DNA from: Microbacterium sufflavum
GTDB lineage: Bacteria; Actinomycetota; Actinomycetes; Actinomycetales; Microbacteriaceae
Assembly: GCF_023091155.1 (NCBI RefSeq)
Contig: NZ_JAHWXK010000001.1
Span: forward strand, 1,054,001-1,118,000
Length of the DNA stretch: 64,000 nt
Direction of reading: 5' to 3'
The translations under genes were made by a program, and so were the position numbers. Below are positions 20,169 through 29,100 of the stretch, piece after piece (the first letter of the stretch is position 1; each line of letters starts with the position of its first letter). The notes under the pieces are model-generated. The model was not told the DNA's origin and searched no databases. It worked only from the letters and a program-made list of their open reading frames with translations.

Positions 20169-21094
20169 CCACCGAAGATCAGGGCCCCCAGGGCGGCCAC
20201 ACGCCGCTCACCCCTCCCCCTGCGACGGCACCTCACGCCCCGGCCGAGCCCGCACCGATGGTGCCGGGCGGCTCCGGTACCGAGCCCCGACGTTCCTCGG
20301 GCGCCACGGCGATCCTCGTGATCACCGCCGTGGTGGGCGGCCTCGCCCTGCTCGGCGCCGGAGGCACGGCGGCGGCCGCAGCCGCGGGCTCCGTGATGTC
20401 ATCGAGCCGACCCGACTCGGTCCAGACCGTCGGCGTGGACGGCATCGACGGCGTCGACCTCGATGCCGACGCGAGCAGCGTGCGGGTGGAGTTCGGTGAC
20501 GTGGACGACGCCGAACTGGCGGTCACGAACGGCCGCGGGCAGGCCTGGACGTTCGAGCGGGAGGGCGACGAACTCGTCGTGAAGAGCCCGCGGGGTGTGT
20601 TCGGCTGGTGGTTCGGCAACTGGTTCGGCGACGAGGAGGTCGCGGTGCTGACGTTGCCCGAGAGCCTGCGCGACGCCGGTCTGGATGCGAACCTCACGCT
20701 CAACGCGGGCAGCCTGGATGTGACGGGTGACTTCGGTGACCTCGAGCTCGACGTGAACGCGGGGTCGCTCGACGTCGAGGGCGCGGCGGAGACGCTCGAC
20801 GTGCAGATGAACGCCGGGCGCGCCGACATCGTGCTGGACTCGGTGGCCGAGGCCGACCTGGGCATCTCGGCGGGCGATCTCACGGTGGAGCTCACGGGCT
20901 CGGCGCCCGCGCGCACATCGGTCGATGCGAGCGCGGGATCGGTCGACCTCACGCTGCCCGACGTGGAGTACAGCCTCACCCAGGACGTGAGCGCCGGCTC
21001 GCTCGATGCCACCGTCGATCAGGGGTCGAACGCGCGACACACGATCGACGTCTCTCTCGCAGCGGGGAACGTGACGATCCGACCCGGGCGCTGA
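20165..21094 (+). CDS. DUF4097-type beta-helix membrane protein
   Basis: 309-residue protein. A proline-rich cytoplasmic N-terminus (1-45) is followed by one hydrophobic segment (about 47-75). The extracytoplasmic part is built of regular repeats such as LTLNAGSLDVTGDFGDLELDVNAGSLDVEGAAETLDVQMNAG, typical of the DUF4097/adhesin-like right-handed beta-helix. It contains a tryptophan-rich loop VFGWWFGNWFGDEE. The gene is the third member of the kinase-regulator operon (ATGA overlap) and is followed by a terminator. By analogy with LiaF-type proteins it may act as the kinase's modulator or as an envelope-stress effector; this is inference. Confidence 0.8.
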   Translation: MTTEDQGPQGGHTPLTPPPATAPHAPAEPAPMVPGGSGTEPRRSSGATAILVITAVVGGLALLGAGGTAAAAAAGSVMSSSRPDSVQTVGVDGIDGVDLDADASSVRVEFGDVDDAELAVTNGRGQAWTFEREGDELVVKSPRGVFGWWFGNWFGDEEVAVLTLPESLRDAGLDANLTLNAGSLDVTGDFGDLELDVNAGSLDVEGAAETLDVQMNAGRADIVLDSVAEADLGISAGDLTVELTGSAPARTSVDASAGSVDLTLPDVEYSLTQDVSAGSLDATVDQGSNARHTIDVSLAAGNVTIRPGR

Positions 21095-21109
21095 GACGCG
21101 GGAGCACGG

Positions 21110-21140
21110 AGGGGCCGGTACTCGGAGAGTGCCGGCCCCT
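21110..21140 (+). terminator. Terminator of the kinase/regulator/DUF4097 operon
   Basis: 14-bp stem (AGGGGCCGGTACTC with GAGTGCCGGCCCCT, one G-U pair) and a 3-nt loop, 15 bp after the stop codon. Confidence 0.82.
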
Positions 21141-21169
21141 CGGCGCCGTCGCTCACGGCGTCGGCGAAG

Positions 21170-21250
21170 TTATCCACAGTTCTCTCCACAGCATGGGGAG
21201 AATTACACCGATGTTATTCACAGGCGTTAACAACTCTGTTAACAACTCGG
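21170..21250. promoter_or_regulatory. Extra DnaA-box cluster with AT-rich repeats
   Basis: A perfect TTATCCACA (21170-21178), a TCTCCACAG-like site near 21184, a TTATTCACA (21214-21222), then two head-to-tail copies of GTTAACAACTC starting at 21226 and 21238. The mix of DnaA boxes and GTTAA repeats resembles the right end of oriC at 9024-9080, but lies 12 kb away between a terminator and the rhomboid gene's 3' end. Confidence 0.65.
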
Positions 21251-21252
21251 GA

Positions 21253-22143
21253 TCAGGCCAAAAGGAGCAGCGGCGGAACGAACGCCACGATCACGAGCAG
21301 GAGAACCACCAGGGCCGAGAGGAAGACGATCTGCCACACGCGCTGCTCACGGCGTTTCGTGCGCGTATAGATGAAGGCCACGATCGCGCCCACGATCGCC
21401 CCGCCCAGATGCGCCTGCCAGGAGATCCCCCCGGCGAAGAACCCGAAGGCGAAGTTGATCGCGAGGATGACGAGGATCCCGGTCACGTTCGCCCCGATGT
21501 GGCGGCCGATGATCAGCAGCGACGCGAGGAGACCGAAGATGGCGCCGGAGGCTCCGACCGTCCATGAGCCCGGCGCGAGGATCGCGACCATGACCGATCC
21601 ACCGAGTCCGCTGATCAGATACAGCGCCAGGTAGCGCGCCCGCCCCAGCATGGGTTCGAGGCTCTGGCCGAGCATCCACAGCGCCAGCATGTTGAGCGCG
21701 AGGTGCACGAAGCCGCCGTGCACGAACAGCACCGTCAGCAGTCGCCACGGTTCGAACGGCACCGCGAACAGGTTGGGGTAGAGGAACGGCGCGTAGAAGC
21801 CCAGCGCCTGTGTGATCGGCTGGTTGAGCCCGGGGATGAGCTGCACGAGGCCGATGAACGACGTGATCGCCAGCAGCACGTAGGTGACGACGGGCTTGCC
21901 GCCGCGGGTCATCGCCAGAGCACCGCCGCGGTTCCCCCAGCGTCGGGCGGCCTTCTTCTGGGCGGGAGTGCGGTTCTTGCGTTCGGCCGCCATGCACTGC
22001 GGGCAGATCACGCCGACGGCGGCCTGGGTCTGGCACTCGGGGCAGATGGTGCGCAGACACCGCTGGCAGAGCACGAAGCTCTGCCGATCCGGATGCCGGT
22101 AGCAGAAGTTGTCGCGATTGCTCGTGAACTCGGGCGTCGACAT
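21253..22143 (-). CDS. Rhomboid-family intramembrane serine protease
   Basis: 296-residue membrane protein. The N-terminal 50 residues form a zinc-ribbon-like region with paired cysteines (FCYRHP..., LCQRCLRTICPECQ, ICPQC). The rhomboid core follows with FEPWRLLTVLFVHGGFVHLALNMLALWMLG. The catalytic serine is in WTVGASGAIFGLLASL (about S199), the catalytic histidine in SWQAHLGGAIVG (about H245). A last helix follows at the C-terminus. Zinc-ribbon rhomboids are common in actinobacteria; the substrate is unknown. It is next to the cyclophilin gene in the same direction, a conserved origin-proximal pairing. Confidence 0.93.
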   Translation of the reverse strand: MSTPEFTSNRDNFCYRHPDRQSFVLCQRCLRTICPECQTQAAVGVICPQCMAAERKNRTPAQKKAARRWGNRGGALAMTRGGKPVVTYVLLAITSFIGLVQLIPGLNQPITQALGFYAPFLYPNLFAVPFEPWRLLTVLFVHGGFVHLALNMLALWMLGQSLEPMLGRARYLALYLISGLGGSVMVAILAPGSWTVGASGAIFGLLASLLIIGRHIGANVTGILVILAINFAFGFFAGGISWQAHLGGAIVGAIVAFIYTRTKRREQRVWQIVFLSALVVLLLVIVAFVPPLLLLA

Positions 22144-22164
22144 CCGGATCGGCCGTGGCTTCCG

Positions 22165-22722
22165 TCAGGCGGCGACGATGTCGATCGACTGCAGCACGAC
22201 CGGCTCGACCGGGCGGTCGCCGGCCGCGGTGGGCACGGCGGCGATGGCGTCGACGACCTTCTTCGAGGCGTCGTCGGCGACGGCGCCGAAGATGGTGTGC
22301 TTGCCCTGCAGCCACGGGGTCGGGTCGGTCGTGATGAAGAACTGCGAGCCGTTCGTGCCCTCGACCTTGCCGGTGATGGCGTTGCGGCGCAGGCCGGCGT
22401 TGGCCATCGCGAGGATGTAGGGCTCGTTGAAGTCGAGCTCCCCGTTGATCTCGTCATCGAAGTTGTAGCCGGGGCCGCCCACACCCTGACCGAGCGGGTC
22501 GCCGCCCTGGATCATGAAGTTGGGGATGATGCGGTGGAAGATGACGTCCTTGTAGAGAGGACCCTCGCCCGGCTTGCCGGTGGCGGGGTGCGTCCACTCC
22601 TGGGTGCCGTCGGCCAGGCCGACGAAGTTCTTGACCGTCTTGGGAGCGTGGTCGCCGAAGAGGTTGATGACGATGTCACCGTGGTTGGTGTGCAGAGTTG
22701 CGACGTGGGAAGCATGAACCAT
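22165..22722 (-). CDS. ppiA: Cyclophilin-type peptidyl-prolyl cis-trans isomerase
   Basis: 185-residue cytoplasmic isomerase that speeds proline isomerisation during folding. It shows the cyclophilin core: VATLHTNHGDIVINLFGDHAPKTVKNFVGLADG, the catalytic-arginine motif FHRIIPNFMIQGGDP, GTNGSQFFITT and LQGKHTIFGAV. There is no signal peptide. A GAGAAT -10 lies exactly 6 nt before ATG 22722, suggesting a leaderless transcript. It matches the mycobacterial PpiA gene in position near gyrA. Confidence 0.94.
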   Translation of the reverse strand: MVHASHVATLHTNHGDIVINLFGDHAPKTVKNFVGLADGTQEWTHPATGKPGEGPLYKDVIFHRIIPNFMIQGGDPLGQGVGGPGYNFDDEINGELDFNEPYILAMANAGLRRNAITGKVEGTNGSQFFITTDPTPWLQGKHTIFGAVADDASKKVVDAIAAVPTAAGDRPVEPVVLQSIDIVAA

Positions 22723-22868
22723 GCCCTCATTCTCGCAGAGCTTCCGATGAGTGGCCCGGGTCTGTACATCCCCTCGGCGGATGATGCAAGGGGCGGGCGA
22801 TTCCCTCCCCCCATCCAGGGTGTCGTGGCAAGATGGGGAACCCGTACTCCAATGGACAGGAGAGCATC

Positions 22869-23366
22869 GTGAGCCTCAGCCGCAAGCGGAAGAAGCAGCT
22901 TCGTCGTCTTCAGAAGGACGCCAACCAGCTGTGGGAGGACCAGCAGGTGCTCGTCGGCCACGCCGCCGACGTCGCCCGAGAGGCCGGCCGTCAGCTCGGC
23001 AACTTCAATCGGGAACAGCTCGTCCCCGCCGTCCAGGACACCTACAACCGTCGTGTCGCCCCCGTGGTCGACCGCGGCGTGAAGGTCGGCAGGCACGTCG
23101 TCGACGACAAGGTCGTGCCGATCGTCGGCGGCGTCGTCGGCACCGCGCTCACCGCGTGGGACGTCGCCAACGCGAAGCGTCAGGGCATCGAATACAAGGC
23201 CCGCAAGGCCGTCGCTCCGAAGAAGGGCCCCGGCCTCGGCTCGGTCATCGCGATCGTGCTGGGTGCGGCTGCGGCCGTCGGAGTGCTCTACGCCGCCTGG
23301 CAGGCCCTCCGCGCCGACGACGAGCTCTGGGTCGCCGACGACCCGCTGTCGGCTCCCGACGCGTGA
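22869..23366 (+). CDS. Hypothetical actinobacterial protein with one C-terminal membrane helix
   Basis: 165-residue protein. I start it at GTG 22869 (MSLSRKRKKQLRRL) because an AGGAGA site lies 6 bp upstream; a longer form would begin inside the promoter region. A very basic N-terminus leads into a charged helical region (about 10-110) with QLWEDQQVLVGHAADVAREAGRQLG. One hydrophobic segment, SVIAIVLGAAAAVGVLYAAWQAL, lies at about 130-152, followed by an acidic tail (RADDELWVADDP). I do not recognise a functional domain. Its stop overlaps the start of the next gene (GTGA), so the two are co-translated. Confidence 0.8.
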   Translation: MSLSRKRKKQLRRLQKDANQLWEDQQVLVGHAADVAREAGRQLGNFNREQLVPAVQDTYNRRVAPVVDRGVKVGRHVVDDKVVPIVGGVVGTALTAWDVANAKRQGIEYKARKAVAPKKGPGLGSVIAIVLGAAAAVGVLYAAWQALRADDELWVADDPLSAPDA

Positions 23367-23845
23367 CCACCCCCGACCCGCACGCGCGGGTGCGGGATGC
23401 TGCGGCCGCCCGCGGACTCGACATCGAGATCCGCGAGCGGCCGCAGGCGCGCAGCCTGCATGAGGCCGCGGAGATCCTGGGCATACCGCCGTCCGGCATC
23501 GTGAAGACCCTCGTGGTGAAGCGCTCCGACGACACCTATCTGTTCGCCCTGGTCCCCGGCGGTCGGTCGATCTCGTGGCCCAAGCTGCGTGCCGTGGTCG
23601 GCGTCAACAAGCTGCGACTGCCCGAACCCGAGCTCGCCCTCGCGGCCACAGGGTACGAGCGGGGCACGATCGTCCCGATCGGCAGCACGACCGATTGGCC
23701 CGTGTACGCCGACGAGTCCATCGTCGGGCAGCGGATCGCCATGGGAGCGGGTGCGCACGGTTACAGCCTGTTCGTGGACGCCGACGACCTGATCGCCGCC
23801 TACGGCGCCACCGTCGCCGACATCTCCATTCCCGAGGAGCGCTGA
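23363..23845 (+). CDS. YbaK/ProX-family aminoacyl-tRNA deacylase
   Basis: 160-residue protein of the YbaK/EbsC editing-domain family, which hydrolyses mischarged aminoacyl-tRNA such as Cys- or Ala-tRNAPro. Visible features are ERPQARSLHEAAEILGIPPSGIVKTLVVK with the catalytic-type lysine, LFALVPGGRSISWPKLRAVVG, and the conserved G-G-P-like segment ATGYERGTIVPIGS. The GTG start overlaps the upstream gene's stop. The exact tRNA substrate cannot be told from sequence. Confidence 0.9.
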   Translation: MTTPDPHARVRDAAAARGLDIEIRERPQARSLHEAAEILGIPPSGIVKTLVVKRSDDTYLFALVPGGRSISWPKLRAVVGVNKLRLPEPELALAATGYERGTIVPIGSTTDWPVYADESIVGQRIAMGAGAHGYSLFVDADDLIAAYGATVADISIPEER

Positions 23846-23855
23846 CCGCCAGCGC

Positions 23856-24278
23856 TCAGGCGAGTCCCGCCATCCGGATGGCGATGTCGACCAGCTTGAC
23901 CCGCTGCAGCCCCGCGACGGCCGCGAGCGGAAACCACTCGGCCCTGTCGGTCGAGCCCTCGGTCTCGAAGCGCAGCCGTCCGCCGGTGACCTCGGCGCGG
24001 TAGACGATGCGCAGCGTGTGGAGCGGTTCCGCCGCCTTCTGCACCCGCCGCCCTGCCGGGATCACCCGCGAATGGATACCGAGCAGCGCGCCGACCCGCA
24101 CGGTGTACCCGGTCTCCTCGCGCAACTCCCGGCGGACCGCGTCCTCCGGGGCCTCGCCCGGCTCGAGCCCGCCGCCCGGCATGGTCCACGCCGTGCGACG
24201 CCCCTCGATCCAGCGCGCCAGGAGGAGCCGGCCACCCTCATCGGTGACGACCCCGTATGCGGCGACGCGCAGGTCCAT
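23856..24278 (-). CDS. Nudix hydrolase
   Basis: 140-residue single-domain pyrophosphohydrolase. The Nudix box is complete: GGLEPGEAPEDAVRRELREE followed by TGY, giving the GX5EX7REUXEEXGU pattern with its metal-binding glutamates. The opening MDLRVAAYGVVTDEGGRLLLARW is typical of nucleotide-sanitising members. Substrate unknown. A TAGGGT -10 lies 7 nt upstream of the ATG, consistent with leaderless transcription. It converges with the YbaK gene (10 bp apart). Confidence 0.92.
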   Translation of the reverse strand: MDLRVAAYGVVTDEGGRLLLARWIEGRRTAWTMPGGGLEPGEAPEDAVRRELREETGYTVRVGALLGIHSRVIPAGRRVQKAAEPLHTLRIVYRAEVTGGRLRFETEGSTDRAEWFPLAAVAGLQRVKLVDIAIRMAGLA

Positions 24279-24415
24279 GGCTCACACCCTATCCGCAGGG
24301 CACGCCACGCTCCGACCACGTGTCGGCCGGCGCGCATCGATCACGAATCGAGAAGCGACGGCGCTCGGATCGTTCCTATTCTGTGGAGATCAGCCACACC
24401 GAGAGGACGGAAACC

Positions 24416-24865
24416 ATGGCCGCCGACAACGAGAAGAACTTCACCGCCGAGGAGCGCGAGGCCATGCAGGCCGCCGCGAAGGAGGCCCGCACCCGACGGT
24501 CGCGTGCCAAGAAGTCGCCCGAGGAGCTGAGGGCGGCCGGCGAAGCCGACATCACGGAGGCCATCGACAAGCTCGACGAGCACGACAGGACGCTGGCGCG
24601 GAAGCTGCACGACCTGGTCTCCGAGGTCGCCCCCGACTTGGTGCCGCGCACGTACTACGGCATGCCCGCGTGGGGTCGAGACGGGAAGGTGCTGTGCTTC
24701 TTCCAGCCCGCGAGCAAGTTCAAGGTGCGCTACGGGACGTTCGGGTTCGAGCCGATCTCGAACCTCGACGACGGCACCGTGTGGCCCACGGCGTACGCTG
24801 TGATCGACCTGACGCCGAAGGACCGGGAGTTCCTCGCGGACCGGCTGCGCCAGGCCATCAGCTGA
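24416..24865 (+). CDS. DUF1801 (YdhG-like) protein
   Basis: 149-residue cytoplasmic protein. A charged helical N-terminus (about 1-50, ending RSRAKKSPEELRAAGEADI) is followed by a DUF1801 domain with TYYGMPAWGRDGKVLCFFQPASKFKVRYGTFGFEPIS. This domain shares a fold with frataxin/YdhG but has no assigned activity. The ATG at 24416 has a GAGAGGACGG site upstream; longer frames are unsupported. Confidence 0.85.
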   Translation: MAADNEKNFTAEEREAMQAAAKEARTRRSRAKKSPEELRAAGEADITEAIDKLDEHDRTLARKLHDLVSEVAPDLVPRTYYGMPAWGRDGKVLCFFQPASKFKVRYGTFGFEPISNLDDGTVWPTAYAVIDLTPKDREFLADRLRQAIS

Positions 24866-24915
24866 AGCGCTCCGAACCCGAGACAGCGACGGCACCCCGG
24901 CACTACCGTGGAACC

Positions 24916-26040
24916 GTGAGCACTCCCCCGTTCCCCGCCTCCGTCTACGCCTCCCGACTCACCCGTGCAGCCGCGCTCGCCGCGGACGCCGGACTCGACG
25001 CCGTGGTCGTCGGACCGGGGCCCGACCTCCAGTACCTGCTCGGGGTCGAGGGGGACACGATCGAACGGCTCACGGCGCTGGTGCTCACCCCCGACGCGCG
25101 CGCGACCATCGTGGTGCCGCGCATGGAGCTGGCGAAGATCCGCAGCACCGCGGCCGGCGAACTCGGTCTGACCATCGCCGACTGGGTGGACGGGGAGGAT
25201 CCGTATGCCCTGGTGCTCGCGGCGGCGGGGGAGGTCCAGCGGGCCGGGGTCTCCGACGCGCTGCCCGCGCTCCACGTGGTGCCGATCGCGGAACGCCTGG
25301 GGGTGCGGGTGGAGCTCGCGACCCCGGTGCTGCGCGAAGGACGCATGATCAAGGACGACGCGGAGATCGCGGAGCTCCGGCGTGCGGGTGCCGCGATCGA
25401 TGCCGTGCACCGCCGCGTGCCCGAGTGGCTGCGCGCCGGACGGACGGAACGCGAGGTGGCGGACGACATCGCCGCCGCGATCGTCGAGGAGGGCCACCGC
25501 ACGGTCGAGTTCGTGATCGTCGGATCCGGTCCGAACGGGGCCGACCCGCATCATGAGGTCTCCGACCGGGTGATCGAGGAGGGCGACATCGTCGTGGTCG
25601 ACATCGGCGGTGCGGTGCCCAGCGGCTACAACTCCGACAGCACACGCACCTACGTCGTCGGCGACCCCGGCGCGGAGGAGGCCGAACACATCGCCGTGCT
25701 CGTGCGGGCGCAGCAGGCCGCGGTCGATGCCGTGCGTCCCGGGGCGACGGCCGCCGAGGTCGATGCCGCCGCGCGCACGGTGCTCGCCGAGGCCGGACTG
25801 GGCGAGGCGTTCCTGCACCGCACGGGCCACGGGATCGGTGTCTCGGTGCACGAGGAGCCCTACATCGCTCCCGGCAACGACCTCGTGCTGCGGCCGGGGA
25901 TGGCGTTCAGCATCGAGCCGGGCATCTACTTCCCCGGTCGGTGGGGCGCCCGGATCGAGGACATCGTGATCGTGACGGACACCGGAGCGGAGCGGGTGAA
26001 CCTGGCCCCGCACGCGCTCGTCTCCGCCGCTCGGCAGTGA
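24916..26040 (+). CDS. M24-family Xaa-Pro aminopeptidase
   Basis: 374-residue metallopeptidase of the aminopeptidase P/creatinase family, which removes an N-terminal residue preceding proline. An N-terminal creatinase-like domain (about 1-135) is followed by the pita-bread catalytic domain. Metal ligands are visible: Asp in IVVVDIGGAVPSGYNSDSTRT (two aspartates), His in HRTGHGIGVSVHEEPYI, and the glutamates in FSIEPGIYFPGRWGARIED. The GTG start follows a TACCGT -10 by 6 nt, so it is probably leaderless. No signal peptide. Confidence 0.93.
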   Translation: MSTPPFPASVYASRLTRAAALAADAGLDAVVVGPGPDLQYLLGVEGDTIERLTALVLTPDARATIVVPRMELAKIRSTAAGELGLTIADWVDGEDPYALVLAAAGEVQRAGVSDALPALHVVPIAERLGVRVELATPVLREGRMIKDDAEIAELRRAGAAIDAVHRRVPEWLRAGRTEREVADDIAAAIVEEGHRTVEFVIVGSGPNGADPHHEVSDRVIEEGDIVVVDIGGAVPSGYNSDSTRTYVVGDPGAEEAEHIAVLVRAQQAAVDAVRPGATAAEVDAAARTVLAEAGLGEAFLHRTGHGIGVSVHEEPYIAPGNDLVLRPGMAFSIEPGIYFPGRWGARIEDIVIVTDTGAERVNLAPHALVSAARQ

Positions 26041-26060
26041 CCTTCGGCTATCAGCGAATA

Positions 26061-26092
26061 CCTAAAGTCATCACGGTGAATTCCTAAAGTCA
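26061..26092. promoter_or_regulatory. Paired CCTAAAGTCA operator-like direct repeats
   Basis: Two identical CCTAAAGTCA boxes at 26061-26070 and 26083-26092, 22 bp apart (two helical turns), about 100 bp before the giant surface-protein gene. A TAGCCT -10-like hexamer lies near 26118. The layout suits an activator that binds direct repeats; which one is unknown. Confidence 0.55.
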
Positions 26093-26191
26093 CCTATCGT
26101 CGCATTTCCGGCGGGGCTAGCCTGCTGAGTGCTGGAGCCCCGTGCTCCGGCGATTGCTGATTCCATCTGGCGGGGGTTGCCGGAGGGTCGG

Positions 26192-29100
26192 ATGTTCGCC
26201 TCAGAACACCACAATTTCATCGCGCCGACTGCAGGACCGAACGAGACGAGACGCCGCTGGGCGATCATCGCCCTGCTCGCGCTGCTCGCCAGCCTCCTCG
26301 TGACGGTCGTCGCGCCGCCCAAGCCGGCCGAAGCCCAGTTCCAGTTCTCCTGTACGAGTACGGAGGGCGTCGGGTACTTCGTCAACACGGGCTCCGGCTC
26401 CGTCTCGATGATCTACACCGGCACCGACACGAACATCCGGAACATCCCCGTCGGCGGCACCCCCTACGGTGTGACGTCGCTCCCGGACGGCTCGCGGGTC
26501 TACGTGGCGAACGGCAACGGGTCCGTGCAGGTGATCGACACCGCGACCCTCGCGGTCACGACGATCAACCACCCGTCGTTCTCCGCGTCGGTCGGCGCGT
26601 GGAGCTCCGCCGACGGCTCGCAGGTGTTCATCTCGAACATCGGGTCCAACACCGTCAGCGTGATCGACACCGCGACCAACACCGTGTCCCGCGTGATCAC
26701 GGTCGGCGCCGCCGGTTCTCGTCCGGGATGGGTCGATGCCTACGGAAACGAGCTGTTCGTCGCCAAGGACGACGGCACCAACGGCGGGATCTCCGTGATC
26801 GACATGAGCAGCACCTCGACGACGACGTCCCGCGTCATCGCGGGAGCGGCTCCGGCGCACACGGTCGCCGTCAACGCCACGTACATCGCCGCCGCCAGCG
26901 AGACCGTCCTGTCGATCCCGATCCGCAACAGGACCGCGCCGTCGGCCCTCGTGCGCACCATCACGACCACCGAGCAGATCCACGGACTCACGTTCGTCCC
27001 CAACACCAACTACCTCGTGGCCAGTGGCGAGGCCGGACACACGTTCGTGTACGACGCGTCGACCGGGGCGCTGCTGCGGACGTTCACCGCGGGCGGCTCG
27101 AACATGCGCGTGCCCGTGGCCTCGCCGATCAGCAACGAGGTCTACATCGCCGGATACTCCACGCCCACGGGCACGCTGGACCGGCTCGTGACCACCGGGG
27201 CTCCGGCCACCTGGACCTACACCGCCAATCAGACGGCCCTGCAGAACGCTCCCGACGGCCACACCCCCGCGTTCTCCTGCCTGCCGCCGCTCTCGGGTTC
27301 CAAGTCCTTCGCCAAGTCGCCGATCGCTCAGGGCGAGACGACCACCCTGACGATCACGATCAACAACACCAACCTCGCCCCCACCACCGGCATCACCGGG
27401 GCGGCGCTGACCGACAACCTGCCCTCCAACATCCGCATCGCACCGACGGGCACGGCGACGACGACATGTACCGCCGCAACACTCACGGCGCCTCCCGGCG
27501 GGACGACCGTCAGCCTGAGCGGTGCTTCGATCCCCGCGGCCACCGGGCCGAACGGGGCGATCGTGCCGGGAAGCTGCACCATCACCGTGCCGGTGATCGG
27601 CGTCACACCCGGCGCCCAGACCAACACGATCGAGCCGGGGGCTCTCTCCGCGAACATCGTGGGCGAGACGGCGAACTCGTTCTCCGCACCGATCGAGGTG
27701 CTTCCCCCGGCGATGCAGATCGCGAAGACGAACGACGACGCCGACGGGATCGTCGACGGCGGACAGACGCTGACCTACTCGATCACGCTGACCAACGCCG
27801 GGACGATCCCGCAGACGGGCGTCACCGTCGACGACGTGCTCCCCGCGGGCGTCACCTATGTGCCCGGGTCCACCGTCGCCACGCAGGGCACCACCGTGCG
27901 CGACAACGCGGCGGGAGGGACCAACCCCGACCTCGTCGGCGGCGATCCCGTCGCCGGGTCGCTCGTCGGACCGACGGATCCGTTCACGATCCCTCCGGGC
28001 GAATCGCTCGTGGTCACCTACCAGGTGACCGTGGACACTCCCGCGCCGGAGACGATCGACTCGTACACCAACACCGCCAGCGCCAGCTCCACCCAGGAGC
28101 CGACGCCGATCAGCACGACCGACACCGTGCAGGCCCTGTCCACCCTCGATCTCGTGAAGTCCGCGGGCACCCCGGTCGACGTCAACGGCAACGGGACCAC
28201 CGACACCGGCGACACCATCGCCTACACCTTCACCGTCACGAACACCGGTAACACCACCATCGCGAACATCGCCGTCACCGATCCGAAGCTCGGCGCGATC
28301 ACGTGCGACGCCACGACCCTGGCGCCCGACGCCGTGGCCACCTGTACCGCGCCGCCCTACGTCATCACCCAGGCGGAGACCGATGCCGGCGCCGTCGACA
28401 ACAGCGCCACCGCGGCGGGCACCGACCCCAGCGGCGACCCCATCGCCTCGAACGAGTCGACCACCTCGACACCCACCGAGCAGGCCCCGGCACTGCTGTT
28501 CGACAAGACGGCCGCCGCCCCGGTGGATGTGAATGCGAACGGCATCACCGACGCGGGCGACACCATCGCCTACACGTTCAGCGTCGCCAACACGGGCAAC
28601 GTCACGATGAGTGGCATCACCGTCACCGACCCGAAGATCGGCGCGGTGACCTGTGACGTGACCACCCTGGCTCCCGGTGAGGTCGCGAGCTGCACCGCGC
28701 CCGCCTACGCGATCACTGCCGCGGATCAGGACGCGGGCGAGGTCGCGAACACCGCGAGTGCCACCGGCACCGCTCCCGGCGGCACCGCCGTCCCGTCGAA
28801 CGACGACAGCACCACCACTCCGGTGGTCGCACCCGCACCGGCCCTCGAGATCGACAAGACCGCGGGAACACCCGTGGACGTCAACGGGAACGGCTCGACG
28901 GACGTCGGCGACACCATCGCGTACACGTTCACGGTGACCAACACCGGCAACGTCACCGTGTCGGACATCGCCGTGAACGACCCCAAGGTCGGCACGGTGA
29001 CCTGTGATGTCACGGCGCTCGGGCCGACGGGAGTCGCGACCTGCACGGCCGCCCCGTACGTGATCACCCAGGCCGACATGGACAACGGCTCAGTGGACAA

